Origin: Staphylococcus intermedius NCTC 11048
GTDB lineage: Bacteria; Bacillota; Bacilli; Staphylococcales; Staphylococcaceae
Direction: 5' to 3'
Length of the DNA stretch: 42,539 nucleotides
Assembly (NCBI RefSeq): GCF_002902385.1
Contig: NZ_PPQH01000010.1
Span: forward strand, 1 to 42,539
In this document: positions 9,236 to 17,215 of the stretch, one piece after another
How the letters are laid out: each line of letters starts with the position of its first letter
How positions within the stretch are numbered: position 1 is the first letter of the stretch
Translations under genes and position numbers: made by a program
Notes under the pieces: generated by a model
What the model was told of the DNA's origin: nothing
The model's database searches: none
The model's input: only the letters and a program-made list of their open reading frames with translations

Positions 9236-9685
9236 ATGGTTTTATGATGTATTAATGATAAAAAAATAGTCAAAAAATGAGGATGAATTGGACATGAAAA
9301 TTGATGATATTGTTTTTCTTGATTTCATAAACTTGCCCTCATTTTCATTGTGTATATTGTAAAATTGCCCAGAAGGCTGACACTCCTGAGGGAATAAGTG
9401 CATACTGCTAACAGTCACTTCTTTACTTTAATAGTGGTTGCTGTTTATCGCAGTAGCTGTCTGACTTCTCAATGCGCTCGCTTTTGAGAAGCCTAGTCAG
9501 CCTTGCGGGGGCAGTACTACAAAATCTTTGTTACACATGAGATTTCTGTACTGCTCCCAAAATCCAATTCGGCTTCCATCTAATGTAATGCTTCAATCAA
9601 GCCGAATTTAGTTGAAGGACCAGCCCCTAGGAAAGGGAAGCCGTGAGGGCAGTCAAAATCCAAAAATCATAGGAACTGAGGGCTA
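9202..9685 (+). repeat. Intergenic multi-hairpin repeat, copy A (long form)
   Basis: This fills almost the whole gap between the ABC operon and folE2. In order it holds the GACTGGGA hairpin, AAAATGAGGATGAAT, TTTCATAAACTTGCCCT, GCCCAGAAGGCTGA followed by CTCCTGAGGGA, a CTTCTCAA/TTGAGAAG stem (9465-9491), a CAGTAC/GTACTG stem with inner AAATCT/AGATTT (about 9509-9557), an AATTCGGCTT/AAGCCGAATT stem (9566-9608), and a GC-rich tail ending near GAGGGCAGTC. The same blocks recur in copies B, C and D. Its right end reaches the folE2 stop, so it may also supply that gene's terminator. Confidence 0.85.
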
Positions 9686-9690
9686 TCCCA

Positions 9691-10569
9691 TTATTTTCGA
9701 TATTTCAATTTCGCAAATGCGTCATGTTGATGAATTGATTCTTCGTTACGACACTCAATGTCAAAGCCTTCTAACCATGAGACTTCGACTAAATCAGCCG
9801 CAATTAAACGAATTAAATCTTCCACAAAACGCGGATTCTCATAGGCACGTTCTGTCACGCGCTTTTCGTCCGGACGTTTTAAAATCGGGTACAACATGGA
9901 GCTTGCATTGGCTTCCATTGCATCTAAAATGACTTCCTTGTAATCTTCTGGAAGTGTTGCCGTTTTATCGAGATACGCTTTCACTGTAATGATACCGCGT
10001 TGGTTATGTGCGGAATACTCACTGATTTCCTTTGAACAAGGGCATAAAGTTGTAACAGCGGCTTCAATCGTGATTTCTTTACGAGTCACTGCTTCATTAT
10101 CTAGCGCTAAACCATAAGTCACATCGGCGTTACCGACTGCTTTCATTTGTGTAACGGGGCTATAGCGATTAAAGAACCACTTACCGCTCACATCTACACC
10201 AGCACTGTGCTGCTTCATGCGACTTTTCAATTGGTTTAATAATTGTGTTAATGCATCAAACTCAAGACGAATCCCGTTGTCATATTCTGCTTCTACAGAT
10301 TCTAAGATACGGCTCATATTAATGCCTTTTTCGTCTTTGTTAAGGCTTGTTGAAAAACTAAAGTTCCCAGCGGTTTGATATTGATCAATCCATACGGGGT
10401 ACACGAGATTTTTAATGCCTACTTCTTCTATTTCAAACAAAAAATTCTTATGTGTACTTTGAAGGTCGGTCATTTCATCTTTGGTTGTCGGTTTCGTTCC
10501 TTTGATCGGATCTACTGAACCAAAATGCTTCCAACGACCTTCACGTGTCGATAAATCGAATTCAGTCAT
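9691..10569 (-). CDS. folE2: GTP cyclohydrolase FolE2 (type IB)
   Basis: FolE2 converts GTP to 7,8-dihydroneopterin triphosphate, the first step of folate synthesis. It is the metal-flexible, zinc-independent form. The 292-residue protein carries the family signature [18 protein letters not shown] (C176, C178), with a catalytic Cys and metal ligands, and has normal length. As I recall, staphylococci rely on FolE2 and lack the zinc enzyme FolE. It is the third gene of a minus-strand operon after yojF and bshB2, 45 bases behind bshB2, with AGGAAGAT before its start. Repeat A abuts its 3' end. Confidence 0.95.
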   Translation of the reverse strand: MTEFDLSTREGRWKHFGSVDPIKGTKPTTKDEMTDLQSTHKNFLFEIEEVGIKNLVYPVWIDQYQTAGNFSFSTSLNKDEKGINMSRILESVEAEYDNGIRLEFDALTQLLNQLKSRMKQHSAGVDVSGKWFFNRYSPVTQMKAVGNADVTYGLALDNEAVTRKEITIEAAVTTLCPCSKEISEYSAHNQRGIITVKAYLDKTATLPEDYKEVILDAMEANASSMLYPILKRPDEKRVTERAYENPRFVEDLIRLIAADLVEVSWLEGFDIECRNEESIHQHDAFAKLKYRK

Positions 10570-10614
10570 GTATCTTCCTCCACTAAAATGTCACATGCAT
10601 GTGCAATACGTTAT

Positions 10615-11292
10615 TTATTTAAATGAATAAGTCCAAAATGTTTCAGTTGTTAAAAAGTTTGCGGCTTCTTTAGGCACGCCTGAAGCTTGACCTTGTGGAT
10701 TCGCAAGTTGCTCAAGGAAAGGTCCCGTTTGCGAACGATGTGCTTCAAATGCGGCATATTTACGGTCTCGATAAGCTGAAATGTCATTGACGATATCGGG
10801 TTCGCCCAATTGTTCAACAGCATCATTACTAAATGCGACTAATTGCAGTCTTGGACGACGCGAAACTTCCATACGACCGACAGTTCTCACGACCGCTTCT
10901 GCTGTTGCTTCATGATCAGGATGTACAGCAAAACCTGGATAAAATGAAATAATCGTGGAAGGTTGTGTTTCATCGATGAGTGATTGCACCATCGCATCCA
11001 TTTCTTCCACGGGTTCAAATTCTACTGTTTTATCACGCAAGCCCATTTTACGTAAATCTGTAATACCAATTGCTTTCATAGCGTCATCAAGCTCACGTTC
11101 ACGAATATCAGGCAGTGATTCACGTGTGGCGAAAGGTGGGTTGCCGAGATTACGTCCCATTTGCCCGAGTGTCAGACATGCATACGTCACTGGCACACCT
11201 TCATCAACATAACGTGCAAGCGTCCCTGCAGAAGAAAATGTCTCATCGTCCGGGTGTGGGAAGATGACAAGAATATGGCTTTCTGTTGTCAT
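10615..11292 (-). CDS. bshB2: Bacillithiol biosynthesis deacetylase BshB2
   Basis: This LmbE/PIG-L family zinc hydrolase deacetylates GlcNAc-malate to GlcN-malate in bacillithiol synthesis (or acts on related bacillithiol conjugates). The N-terminal PHPDDE motif (H13, D15, D16) and HPDH (H124, H127) form the zinc site. At 225 residues its length is normal. AAAGGAG lies 12 bases before the ATG. It is downstream of yojF, as in Bacillus (yojF-yojG), and upstream of folE2, in one minus-strand operon. Confidence 0.92.
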   Translation of the reverse strand: MTTESHILVIFPHPDDETFSSAGTLARYVDEGVPVTYACLTLGQMGRNLGNPPFATRESLPDIRERELDDAMKAIGITDLRKMGLRDKTVEFEPVEEMDAMVQSLIDETQPSTIISFYPGFAVHPDHEATAEAVVRTVGRMEVSRRPRLQLVAFSNDAVEQLGEPDIVNDISAYRDRKYAAFEAHRSQTGPFLEQLANPQGQASGVPKEAANFLTTETFWTYSFK

Positions 11293-11310
11293 AGTTATCG
11301 TTACTCCTTT

Positions 11311-11679
11311 CTATGCTTTAAAAGGCTTGTGGCTCATTTCAAGTGCTGCCGCAAGTTGTCCTTCATAATTGAATCCTGCCAATAAAAACATACCGTCTTC
11401 AGTCACTTCATAATGCGTTAAACCTTGAACATAGACCCAGCTATGTTCGCCGAGCTTCAGTCCTACACGGTAAGGGTCTTTTTGTCCGCCTTTAAGTTGT
11501 GCATGTTGGTAAGTGACTTGGATGTTTCTTAAAAAAGTACCTGCATTAAACACACGTTGATCGAAGTGATTGGCATAAGCGCCATTTGTCGTTTCAACGT
11601 GGAGATAGACAGGTTGATTTGCGTATTCGTCAAGTAATGCTTGTACCGCTTCTTCTGTAATCGGTTGCAAAAGACTCAC
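11311..11679 (-). CDS. YojF family protein (DUF1806)
   Basis: This small soluble protein of about 122 residues has TTNGAYA, FNAGTFLRN, PYRVGLKL and WVYVQGLTHYE, features of the YojF/DUF1806 family. Its partner in Bacillaceae is always the bshB2 gene, from which it is separated here by 18 bases. Its biochemical role is unknown; a supporting role in bacillithiol formation is inferred only from linkage. The GTG start at 11679 lies very close to AGGAAGG; an in-frame TTG 9 bases later has better spacing and may be the true start. Confidence 0.85.
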   Translation of the reverse strand: MSLLQPITEEAVQALLDEYANQPVYLHVETTNGAYANHFDQRVFNAGTFLRNIQVTYQHAQLKGGQKDPYRVGLKLGEHSWVYVQGLTHYEVTEDGMFLLAGFNYEGQLAAALEMSHKPFKA

Positions 11680-11749
11680 TGCCTTCCTGATTATGATTAT
11701 CTATCTATTTTACTAAAAAAGAGTCCAAATTAATATACCTCTGCTCAGT

Positions 11750-12595
11750 TTAATCTTGTAGACGGTGAAAATCATGCGCCGAATATGTCGCGGCCGCTCT
11801 TTTTGATAATAGTTGTTGGTAGCTCGATGTGAAATGTGCCAACCGCGCTTCATCTTGGAGTAGGTAATAACTCAATAAATCAATAATAAAGTGATTGGCG
11901 AGTTGAGAATTAATAAAATAAGCATCATGTGTTTGATTACGATCAGCCGTCATAATGATGCGATGACAGTTTTGTTCAAGTGCGGGTGTTCGAAAATGAG
12001 AAATGGCTATGATTGTCGCGCCATTTTCACGACCGTGACTCAAACTGTCCATAATTTCTTTCGTGGCACCACTATTCGTAAATGCGACGATGGTGGTATT
12101 GCCCTGACACATATGCCCAATCACAGTCATTAAATGCGCATCCGTAATGGCCAGGGTATTAAATCCCATGCGAGAAGTGCGAAAGTACAATTCTTGTGCG
12201 CTTAATCCAGAGCTGCCAATACCGATGAAAATGATTTTGTCGCTTTGTTGAATCGTATTGACGAGGTACATCAAATCATCCTCAACGAGAAATTCGCCAG
12301 TGTGATCCATGATTGAACGATAATGTTGATGCAAAATTTGTATGGAAGGACTATTGTGAATCGGTTCAGTTTGCAGTTCGTGTTGGATTGCGAAACGAAA
12401 CGATTGGAAGCTGTCATAATTTAATTTATGGGCAAAGCGTGTAATACTTGAAGGTGACACACCAATCGCATCAGCTAAGTGATGAATGGCACCTAAGTTC
12501 GTATCATCATCAAGCGATAAAATAAATTGAGCGATTTGTTGGTCGACTTTCGTGAAAAGATGTTGATTTTGTTGAATACGATTTTCAATTTTCAT
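11750..12595 (-). CDS. MurR/RpiR-family transcriptional regulator
   Basis: The 281-residue protein has an N-terminal RpiR helix-turn-helix domain (residues 1-77; DAIGVSPSSITRFAHKLNY is the recognition region) and a C-terminal SIS sugar-phosphate domain (about 120-255, IFIGIGSSGLSAQELYFR, AFTNSGATKEI). Such regulators sense phosphosugars such as ManNAc-6-P, GlcNAc-6-P or MurNAc-6-P. ATG 12595 is 6 bases from GGAGG; a longer in-frame reading to 12757 would overlap the divergent PTS gene and has no support. It faces the PTS-nanE-nagB operon and very likely controls it. Confidence 0.9.
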   Translation of the reverse strand: MKIENRIQQNQHLFTKVDQQIAQFILSLDDDTNLGAIHHLADAIGVSPSSITRFAHKLNYDSFQSFRFAIQHELQTEPIHNSPSIQILHQHYRSIMDHTGEFLVEDDLMYLVNTIQQSDKIIFIGIGSSGLSAQELYFRTSRMGFNTLAITDAHLMTVIGHMCQGNTTIVAFTNSGATKEIMDSLSHGRENGATIIAISHFRTPALEQNCHRIIMTADRNQTHDAYFINSQLANHFIIDLLSYYLLQDEARLAHFTSSYQQLLSKRAAATYSAHDFHRLQD

Positions 12596-12616
12596 CGTCA
12601 TCCTCCTTTTAAACTT

Positions 12617-12682
12617 AGTATATTTGAAAATAATTTCCAAAACAACGTATTTTATTGACGAAAATTTTCTTAGTGATATATT
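12617..12682. promoter_or_regulatory. Divergent promoters with paired operator-like palindromes
   Basis: Plus strand: TTGACG (12655-12660), 16-bp spacer, TATATT (12677-12682) for the PTS operon. Minus strand: TTGTTT (12645-12640), 17-bp spacer, TATACT (12622-12617) for the regulator. Each spacer contains a similar inverted repeat, GAAAATAATTTCC at 12626-12638 and GAAAATTTTC at 12660-12669. This fits repression of both promoters by the RpiR protein, but binding is inferred. Confidence 0.7.
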
Positions 12683-12714
12683 GAAAGTGAATAGGGAAAA
12701 AGAGGGTGGCAAAA

Positions 12715-14253
12715 TTGAATACATTTTTTGATAAAGCACAGCAATTTGGGAAGTCATTTATGCTACCGATTGCGATTTTACCGGCAGCGGGACTATTACT
12801 TGGTATTGGGGGCGCACTGAGTAATCCAAACTCTATCGAAGCGTATCCATTTTTAGACATCCCATTGTTGCAACATTTGTTTGTATTGATGCGGTCAGCT
12901 GGCAGTATTGTGTTTCAAAACTTATCGGTATTGTTTGCGATAGGTGTTGCAGTCGGCATAGCACGAGCGGATAAGGGCACTGCGGGGTTAGCAGCGATGT
13001 TGGGCTTTTTAATTATGAATGCGACCATGAACGGGCTCTTAACGATTACTAACCAAATGGCAGCACCTGACCAATTAGCGAAAGCGGGACAAGGGATGGT
13101 ACTAGGCATTCAAACTGTAGAGACAGGTGTATTTGGGGGGATTATCGTCGGTATCATGACGGCAATGCTTCATAACAAGTACTACAAAATCACACTGCCA
13201 CAGTTTTTAGGCTTTTTTGGTGGTTCACGTTTTATTCCTATTGTGACAGCATTTGCCTCTATTGTATTAGGTTTGGTGATGTTCTTTATTTGGCCGTTAT
13301 TTCAACATGCGATTATGGGAGCAGGTCAACTTGTGAAACAAACCGGCGTGATAGGTACGTTCCTATACGGTTTCATATTAAGAATGTTAGGGCCTTTCGG
13401 GTTACATCACATTTTTTATCTTCCATTTTGGCAAACCGCACTCGGAGGTTCACTCGAATTGAACGGCAAGCTCATTCAAGGAACACAAAATATCTTTTTT
13501 GCTCAATTAGGAGACCCAACAACGACACATTATTATGAAGGTATTTCGCGTTATATGTCGGGCCGTTTTATTACGATGATGTTTGGGCTACTTGGTGCGG
13601 CACTTGCGATATATCATACAGCAAAACCTGAGCGTAAAAAGGTAGTAGGGGGCTTAATGTTATCTGCAGCTTTAACGTCTTTTTTAACAGGTATCACTGA
13701 GCCGTTAGAGTTTAGCTTTTTATTTGTTGCCCCAATACTTTACGTTGTTCATGCGTTATTAGATGGCTTGGCGTTTATGATGGCAGACATTTTTAACATC
13801 ACGGTAGGACAGACGTTTAGTGGTGGTTTTATTGATTTTATCTTGTTCGGTGTTCTACAAGGCCAAGCGAAGACGAATTATTTATGGATTATTCCAATCG
13901 GTCTCGTCTGGTTCGCTCTCTATTACGTGATATTTAGAGTGCTCATTCAAATATTTAACTTTAAAACACCTGGGCGCGAAGATGAGACAACACAACAAAG
14001 TGTACAAACGAATGAACGTGCAACAACCATTATTCAAGGTTTAGGTGGCCGCGAAAACATCGAAATAGTCGATTGTTGCGCGACACGCCTGAGAGTCACG
14101 TTAAAAGATACACAAAAAGTAAATGAAAGCTTGATTCGAAGTACCGACCCTAAAGGAATGATTAAAAAAGGAAACGGTGTCCAAATTGTCTATGGACCTC
14201 ACGTTTCGACCATTAAAAATGAAGTAGAAGAGCAATTAGAAGGGAGTCATTAG
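12715..14253 (+). CDS. PTS EIICB sugar transporter, probably amino-sugar (ManNAc/GlcNAc-type)
   Basis: This glucose-superfamily PTS permease imports and phosphorylates its sugar. The EIIC domain (about 1-420) has the GSRFIPI, GLHHIFYLPFWQT and GITEPLEFSFLF signatures. The C-terminal EIIB domain carries the phosphorylated cysteine in CCATRLR (second Cys of the pair, 458 if counted from GTG 12706). There is no EIIA domain, so a separate glucose-type EIIA must supply it. GTG 12706 directly abuts AGAGG, while TTG 12715 is 9 bases from it and puts KSFMLPIAILPAAG at the usual place. It is followed with no gap by nanE, which points to N-acetylmannosamine or another acetylated hexosamine as substrate. 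Confidence 0.87.
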   Translation: MNTFFDKAQQFGKSFMLPIAILPAAGLLLGIGGALSNPNSIEAYPFLDIPLLQHLFVLMRSAGSIVFQNLSVLFAIGVAVGIARADKGTAGLAAMLGFLIMNATMNGLLTITNQMAAPDQLAKAGQGMVLGIQTVETGVFGGIIVGIMTAMLHNKYYKITLPQFLGFFGGSRFIPIVTAFASIVLGLVMFFIWPLFQHAIMGAGQLVKQTGVIGTFLYGFILRMLGPFGLHHIFYLPFWQTALGGSLELNGKLIQGTQNIFFAQLGDPTTTHYYEGISRYMSGRFITMMFGLLGAALAIYHTAKPERKKVVGGLMLSAALTSFLTGITEPLEFSFLFVAPILYVVHALLDGLAFMMADIFNITVGQTFSGGFIDFILFGVLQGQAKTNYLWIIPIGLVWFALYYVIFRVLIQIFNFKTPGREDETTQQSVQTNERATTIIQGLGGRENIEIVDCCATRLRVTLKDTQKVNESLIRSTDPKGMIKKGNGVQIVYGPHVSTIKNEVEEQLEGSH

Positions 14254-14928
14254 ATGAATTTATCACAAGGATTAATCGTATCTTGCCAAGCGTTACCAGA
14301 TGAGCCACTCCATTCATCATTTATTATGGGGAAAATGGCGTTAGCTGCTCAACAAGGTGGCGCTGTGGGAATTAGAGCGAATACGAAAGAAGATATTTTA
14401 GCAATTAAAGAAGAGGTGGATTTGCCCGTCATTGGTATTGTGAAGCGGGACTATGACCATTCTTCTGTCTTTATTACCGCAACACAAAAAGAAGTGGATG
14501 AACTATTAGAAAGCGGCTGTGAAGTCATTGCGATGGATGCGACATTGCGCGAACGCCCTGCTGAAGATTTAGAAACGTTAGTACAGTACATTCGTAAAGC
14601 AGCTCCCCATGTCGAAATAATGGCAGACATTGCGACGGTAGAGGAAGCGAAAAATGCGGAACGTCTCGGTTTTGACTATATCGGCACAACGTTACACGGC
14701 TATACAGAACAAACGACGGGCCAAGTGTTATACGCGAATGATTTTGCATTTTTGAAAGACGTGTTAGCGAACGTATCTCAAAAAGTGATCGCTGAAGGCA
14801 ATGTCATTACACCAGAAATGTTAAAAACAGTGATGGATTTAGGCGTGTATGCAGCAGTCGTTGGTGGTGCGATTACGAGACCACGCGACATTACAAAACG
14901 CTTTGTGAAAATGATTGAGGAGGAATAA
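14254..14928 (+). CDS. nanE: N-acetylmannosamine-6-phosphate 2-epimerase
   Basis: NanE interconverts ManNAc-6-phosphate and GlcNAc-6-phosphate in sialic acid and ManNAc catabolism. This 224-residue TIM barrel has the family blocks [57 protein letters not shown] and VVGGAITRP. Its start follows the PTS stop directly, so the two are coupled. No sialic acid lyase (nanA) or ManNAc kinase (nanK) is present in the window, which fits PTS-derived ManNAc-6-phosphate as the input rather than free sialic acid. Confidence 0.94.
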   Translation: MNLSQGLIVSCQALPDEPLHSSFIMGKMALAAQQGGAVGIRANTKEDILAIKEEVDLPVIGIVKRDYDHSSVFITATQKEVDELLESGCEVIAMDATLRERPAEDLETLVQYIRKAAPHVEIMADIATVEEAKNAERLGFDYIGTTLHGYTEQTTGQVLYANDFAFLKDVLANVSQKVIAEGNVITPEMLKTVMDLGVYAAVVGGAITRPRDITKRFVKMIEEE

Positions 14929-14933
14929 GCACG

Positions 14934-15668
14934 ATGAAAATCATTAATTTAGGCAGTGAAGCGAACGCATCTTTTTATGTTGCGAGTGAATTATTTAAAC
15001 AAATGTTATACCAAAAAGACAGTCGATTAGGGTTGGCGACGGGTGGTACAATGGTCAAAGTGTATGACTATTTAGTGGAATTACTCCAAAAAAATCAACT
15101 CGACGTGTCTCAAGTGGAAACGTTTAATCTCGATGAATACGTTGGCTTAGCTTCTGATCACAAGGAAAGTTATTGCCAATATATGAAGCATGTGTTATTT
15201 GGCGCATATCCTCATTTTACTGCTGAAAATATTCACGTGCCAAATGGTGAAGCGGCAGATATTGAAGCGGAATCAAAGCGTTATGAAGCGTTATTAGAAG
15301 AAGGCGGACCGTTAGATATTCAAATTTTAGGAATCGGTCAAAATGGTCATATCGGCTTTAATGAACCGGGGACACCTTTTGAAAGTTTAACGCATTGTGT
15401 GGATTTAACTGAGAGCACAATTAAAGCGAACAGTCGCTATTTTGATTCTATAGATGATGTGCCAAAACAAGCGATTTCAATGGGATTAAGTTCCATTATG
15501 AAAGCGAAACGTATTATTTTGTTGGCGTTTGGTGAACAAAAACGTGAAGCTATTCGTCATTTAATGAGCCAAGAAGTGACAACAGATGTGCCAGCTACGA
15601 TTTTACATCGTCACCCCCATGTTGAAGTGTTTGTAGATGATGCGGCAATGCCTGAAATCGACAAATAA
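14934..15668 (+). CDS. nagB: Glucosamine-6-phosphate deaminase
   Basis: NagB deaminates and isomerises GlcN-6-phosphate to fructose-6-phosphate and ammonia, feeding amino sugars into glycolysis. The 244-residue protein has GLATGGTMVKVYDY, FNLDEYVGL, LGIGQNGHIGFNEPG and a CVDLTESTIKANSRYF segment characteristic of the Gram-positive enzyme. It is the third gene of the operon (5 bases after nanE, with GAGGAGGAAT before its ATG). The deacetylase NagA, needed between NanE and NagB, is not in the window and must be elsewhere. Confidence 0.95.
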   Translation: MKIINLGSEANASFYVASELFKQMLYQKDSRLGLATGGTMVKVYDYLVELLQKNQLDVSQVETFNLDEYVGLASDHKESYCQYMKHVLFGAYPHFTAENIHVPNGEAADIEAESKRYEALLEEGGPLDIQILGIGQNGHIGFNEPGTPFESLTHCVDLTESTIKANSRYFDSIDDVPKQAISMGLSSIMKAKRIILLAFGEQKREAIRHLMSQEVTTDVPATILHRHPHVEVFVDDAAMPEIDK

Positions 15669-15765
15669 GCAGTGTTGAATTAGAAATCCGACATGTTTAA
15701 TCTCTTTTAGAAAGGGGAATCCACCAACTGTGAGAGACAAAACATGACGGAGGATTGATGGAATC

Positions 15766-16404
15766 ATGGAATTACAATTAGCCATTGATTTATTAAATAA
15801 AGAAGACGCTGCAGAACTTGCGAAAAAAGTAACGGATTATGTCGATATTGTTGAAATTGGGACACCTATCGTGATTAATGAAGGTTTACCTGCTGTTCAA
15901 CATTTAAAAGATAACGTGAAAGATGAAGACGTCAAAGTATTAGCCGACTTAAAAATTATGGACGCGGCAGACTATGAAGTGAGCCAAGCTGTGAAATTTG
16001 GTGCAGATGTGGTCACAATTTTAGGTGTAGCTGAAGATGCATCGATCAAAAATGCGGTGGAAGAAGCGCACAAACACGGTAAAGAATTACTGGTCGACTT
16101 AATTGCTGTTCAAGATTTAGAAAAACGTGCAAAAGAAATTGACGCATTAGGTGCAGACTATATCGCAGTGCATATCGGTTATGACTTACAAGCTGAAGGG
16201 CAATCACCGTTAGAAAGCTTAAGAAAAGTAAAATCAGTCATCAAAAACGCTAAAATCGCTGTCGCTGGTGGGATTAAACCAGAAACAGTTAAAGAAGTTG
16301 CGGATGAAGGCCCGGATTTAATTATCGTCGGTGGCGGTATCGCAAACGCTGACGATCCTCGTGAAGCGGCTAAACAAATCCGTGAAGCGATTGAAGGTAA
16401 ATAA
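15766..16404 (+). CDS. hxlA: 3-hexulose-6-phosphate synthase
   Basis: HxlA condenses formaldehyde with ribulose-5-phosphate to 3-hexulose-6-phosphate, the first step of the ribulose monophosphate pathway used for formaldehyde detoxification. The 212-residue barrel of the OMP decarboxylase superfamily has LADLKIMDAADYE (Asp/Lys active site) and AVAGGIKPETV (phosphate binding). It is nearly the same as S. aureus HxlA as I recall it. GACGGAGG lies 12 bases before the ATG. It is 97 bases behind nagB and 1 base ahead of hxlB; whether it has its own promoter is unclear. Confidence 0.94.
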   Translation: MELQLAIDLLNKEDAAELAKKVTDYVDIVEIGTPIVINEGLPAVQHLKDNVKDEDVKVLADLKIMDAADYEVSQAVKFGADVVTILGVAEDASIKNAVEEAHKHGKELLVDLIAVQDLEKRAKEIDALGADYIAVHIGYDLQAEGQSPLESLRKVKSVIKNAKIAVAGGIKPETVKEVADEGPDLIIVGGGIANADDPREAAKQIREAIEGK

Positions 16405-16405
16405 C

Positions 16406-16954
16406 ATGGCTATTCAACAGCAGTTTGAACTGATTCACCGTGAGATCGAACAAATGTTATCACAAGTGGACGACCAAGCGATAGCGCAATTTGAACACGC
16501 TGTATCTGATGCAGAAGCGGTGTTTGTGACAGGCAAAGGCCGTTCAGGTTTCGTCGCGAACGGTTTTGCGATGCGTTTGAATCAACTTGGCAAAAAAGCA
16601 CATGTCGTCGGCGAAACAACGACACCTTCCATTCAAAAAGATGATGTACTCGTTGTTATTTCAGGTTCAGGTTCGACAACGCATTTAAAATTATTGGCCG
16701 ATAAAGCGCATGAAGTCGGTGCTACAATCGTATTAGTCACGACAGCAGCAGATTCTAAAATCGGGGAATTGGCAGCAGTGACGCTCGTCCTTCCAGCTGG
16801 CACGAAACATCAAGCTGAAGGTTCTGAACAACCGCTCGGCAGCTTGTTTGAACAAAGTGCACAATTGATGTTAGATGGTGTCGTGTTAGACTTCATGACC
16901 GCATGGAATGTCGATGAGACAACGATGCAAAACAATCATGCGAATTTAGAGTGA
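16406..16954 (+). CDS. hxlB: 6-phospho-3-hexuloisomerase
   Basis: HxlB isomerises 3-hexulose-6-phosphate to fructose-6-phosphate, the second RuMP step. The 182-residue protein is a single SIS domain: TGKGRSGFVANGFAMRLNQLG near residue 40, VVISGSGSTTHL near residue 85, and HQAEGSEQPLGSLFEQS. An in-frame reading from 16331 would overlap hxlA by 74 bases and adds residues unlike the family; ATG 16406 gives the normal length, and GAAGGTAA inside the hxlA end can serve as its ribosome binding site. It is co-transcribed with hxlA and ends at a terminator. Confidence 0.94.
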   Translation: MAIQQQFELIHREIEQMLSQVDDQAIAQFEHAVSDAEAVFVTGKGRSGFVANGFAMRLNQLGKKAHVVGETTTPSIQKDDVLVVISGSGSTTHLKLLADKAHEVGATIVLVTTAADSKIGELAAVTLVLPAGTKHQAEGSEQPLGSLFEQSAQLMLDGVVLDFMTAWNVDETTMQNNHANLE

Positions 16955-16987
16955 ATTGAATAAAATGACAGATTAAAGTCGCTGAAT

Positions 16988-17027
16988 AAGCTAGTTTCTA
17001 CAGTAAAATGTAGGGACTAGCTTTTTT
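16988..17027 (+). terminator. Terminator of the hxlAB unit
   Basis: AAGCTAGT (16988-16995) pairs with ACTAGCTT (17015-17022), with an inner CTACA/TGTAG pair, and TTTTTT follows. The rest of the gap to panE shows only a GTGTCG/CGACAC inverted repeat (17060-17098). Confidence 0.9.
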
Positions 17028-17215
17028 GAATAGATGGAAAGATTGAAAGGAAAACGATGGTGTCGATTTAAGAGCTAAAGAAGAAATGTGAGCGACACGA
17101 CGTTGGAAACACACAATCAACTCGCTTTACTTATAAATAAAAAAAGAATATATTGAGTTATGTATAAAAGGACGAGAAATGGCATTAAAACTTTGCGGTT
17201 GAAAGGATGAACGAG

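Noticed and set aside
9612..9932. Plus-strand open frame across the right end of repeat A and folE2
   Set aside because: It is antisense to the well-supported folE2 and its first part is repeat sequence.
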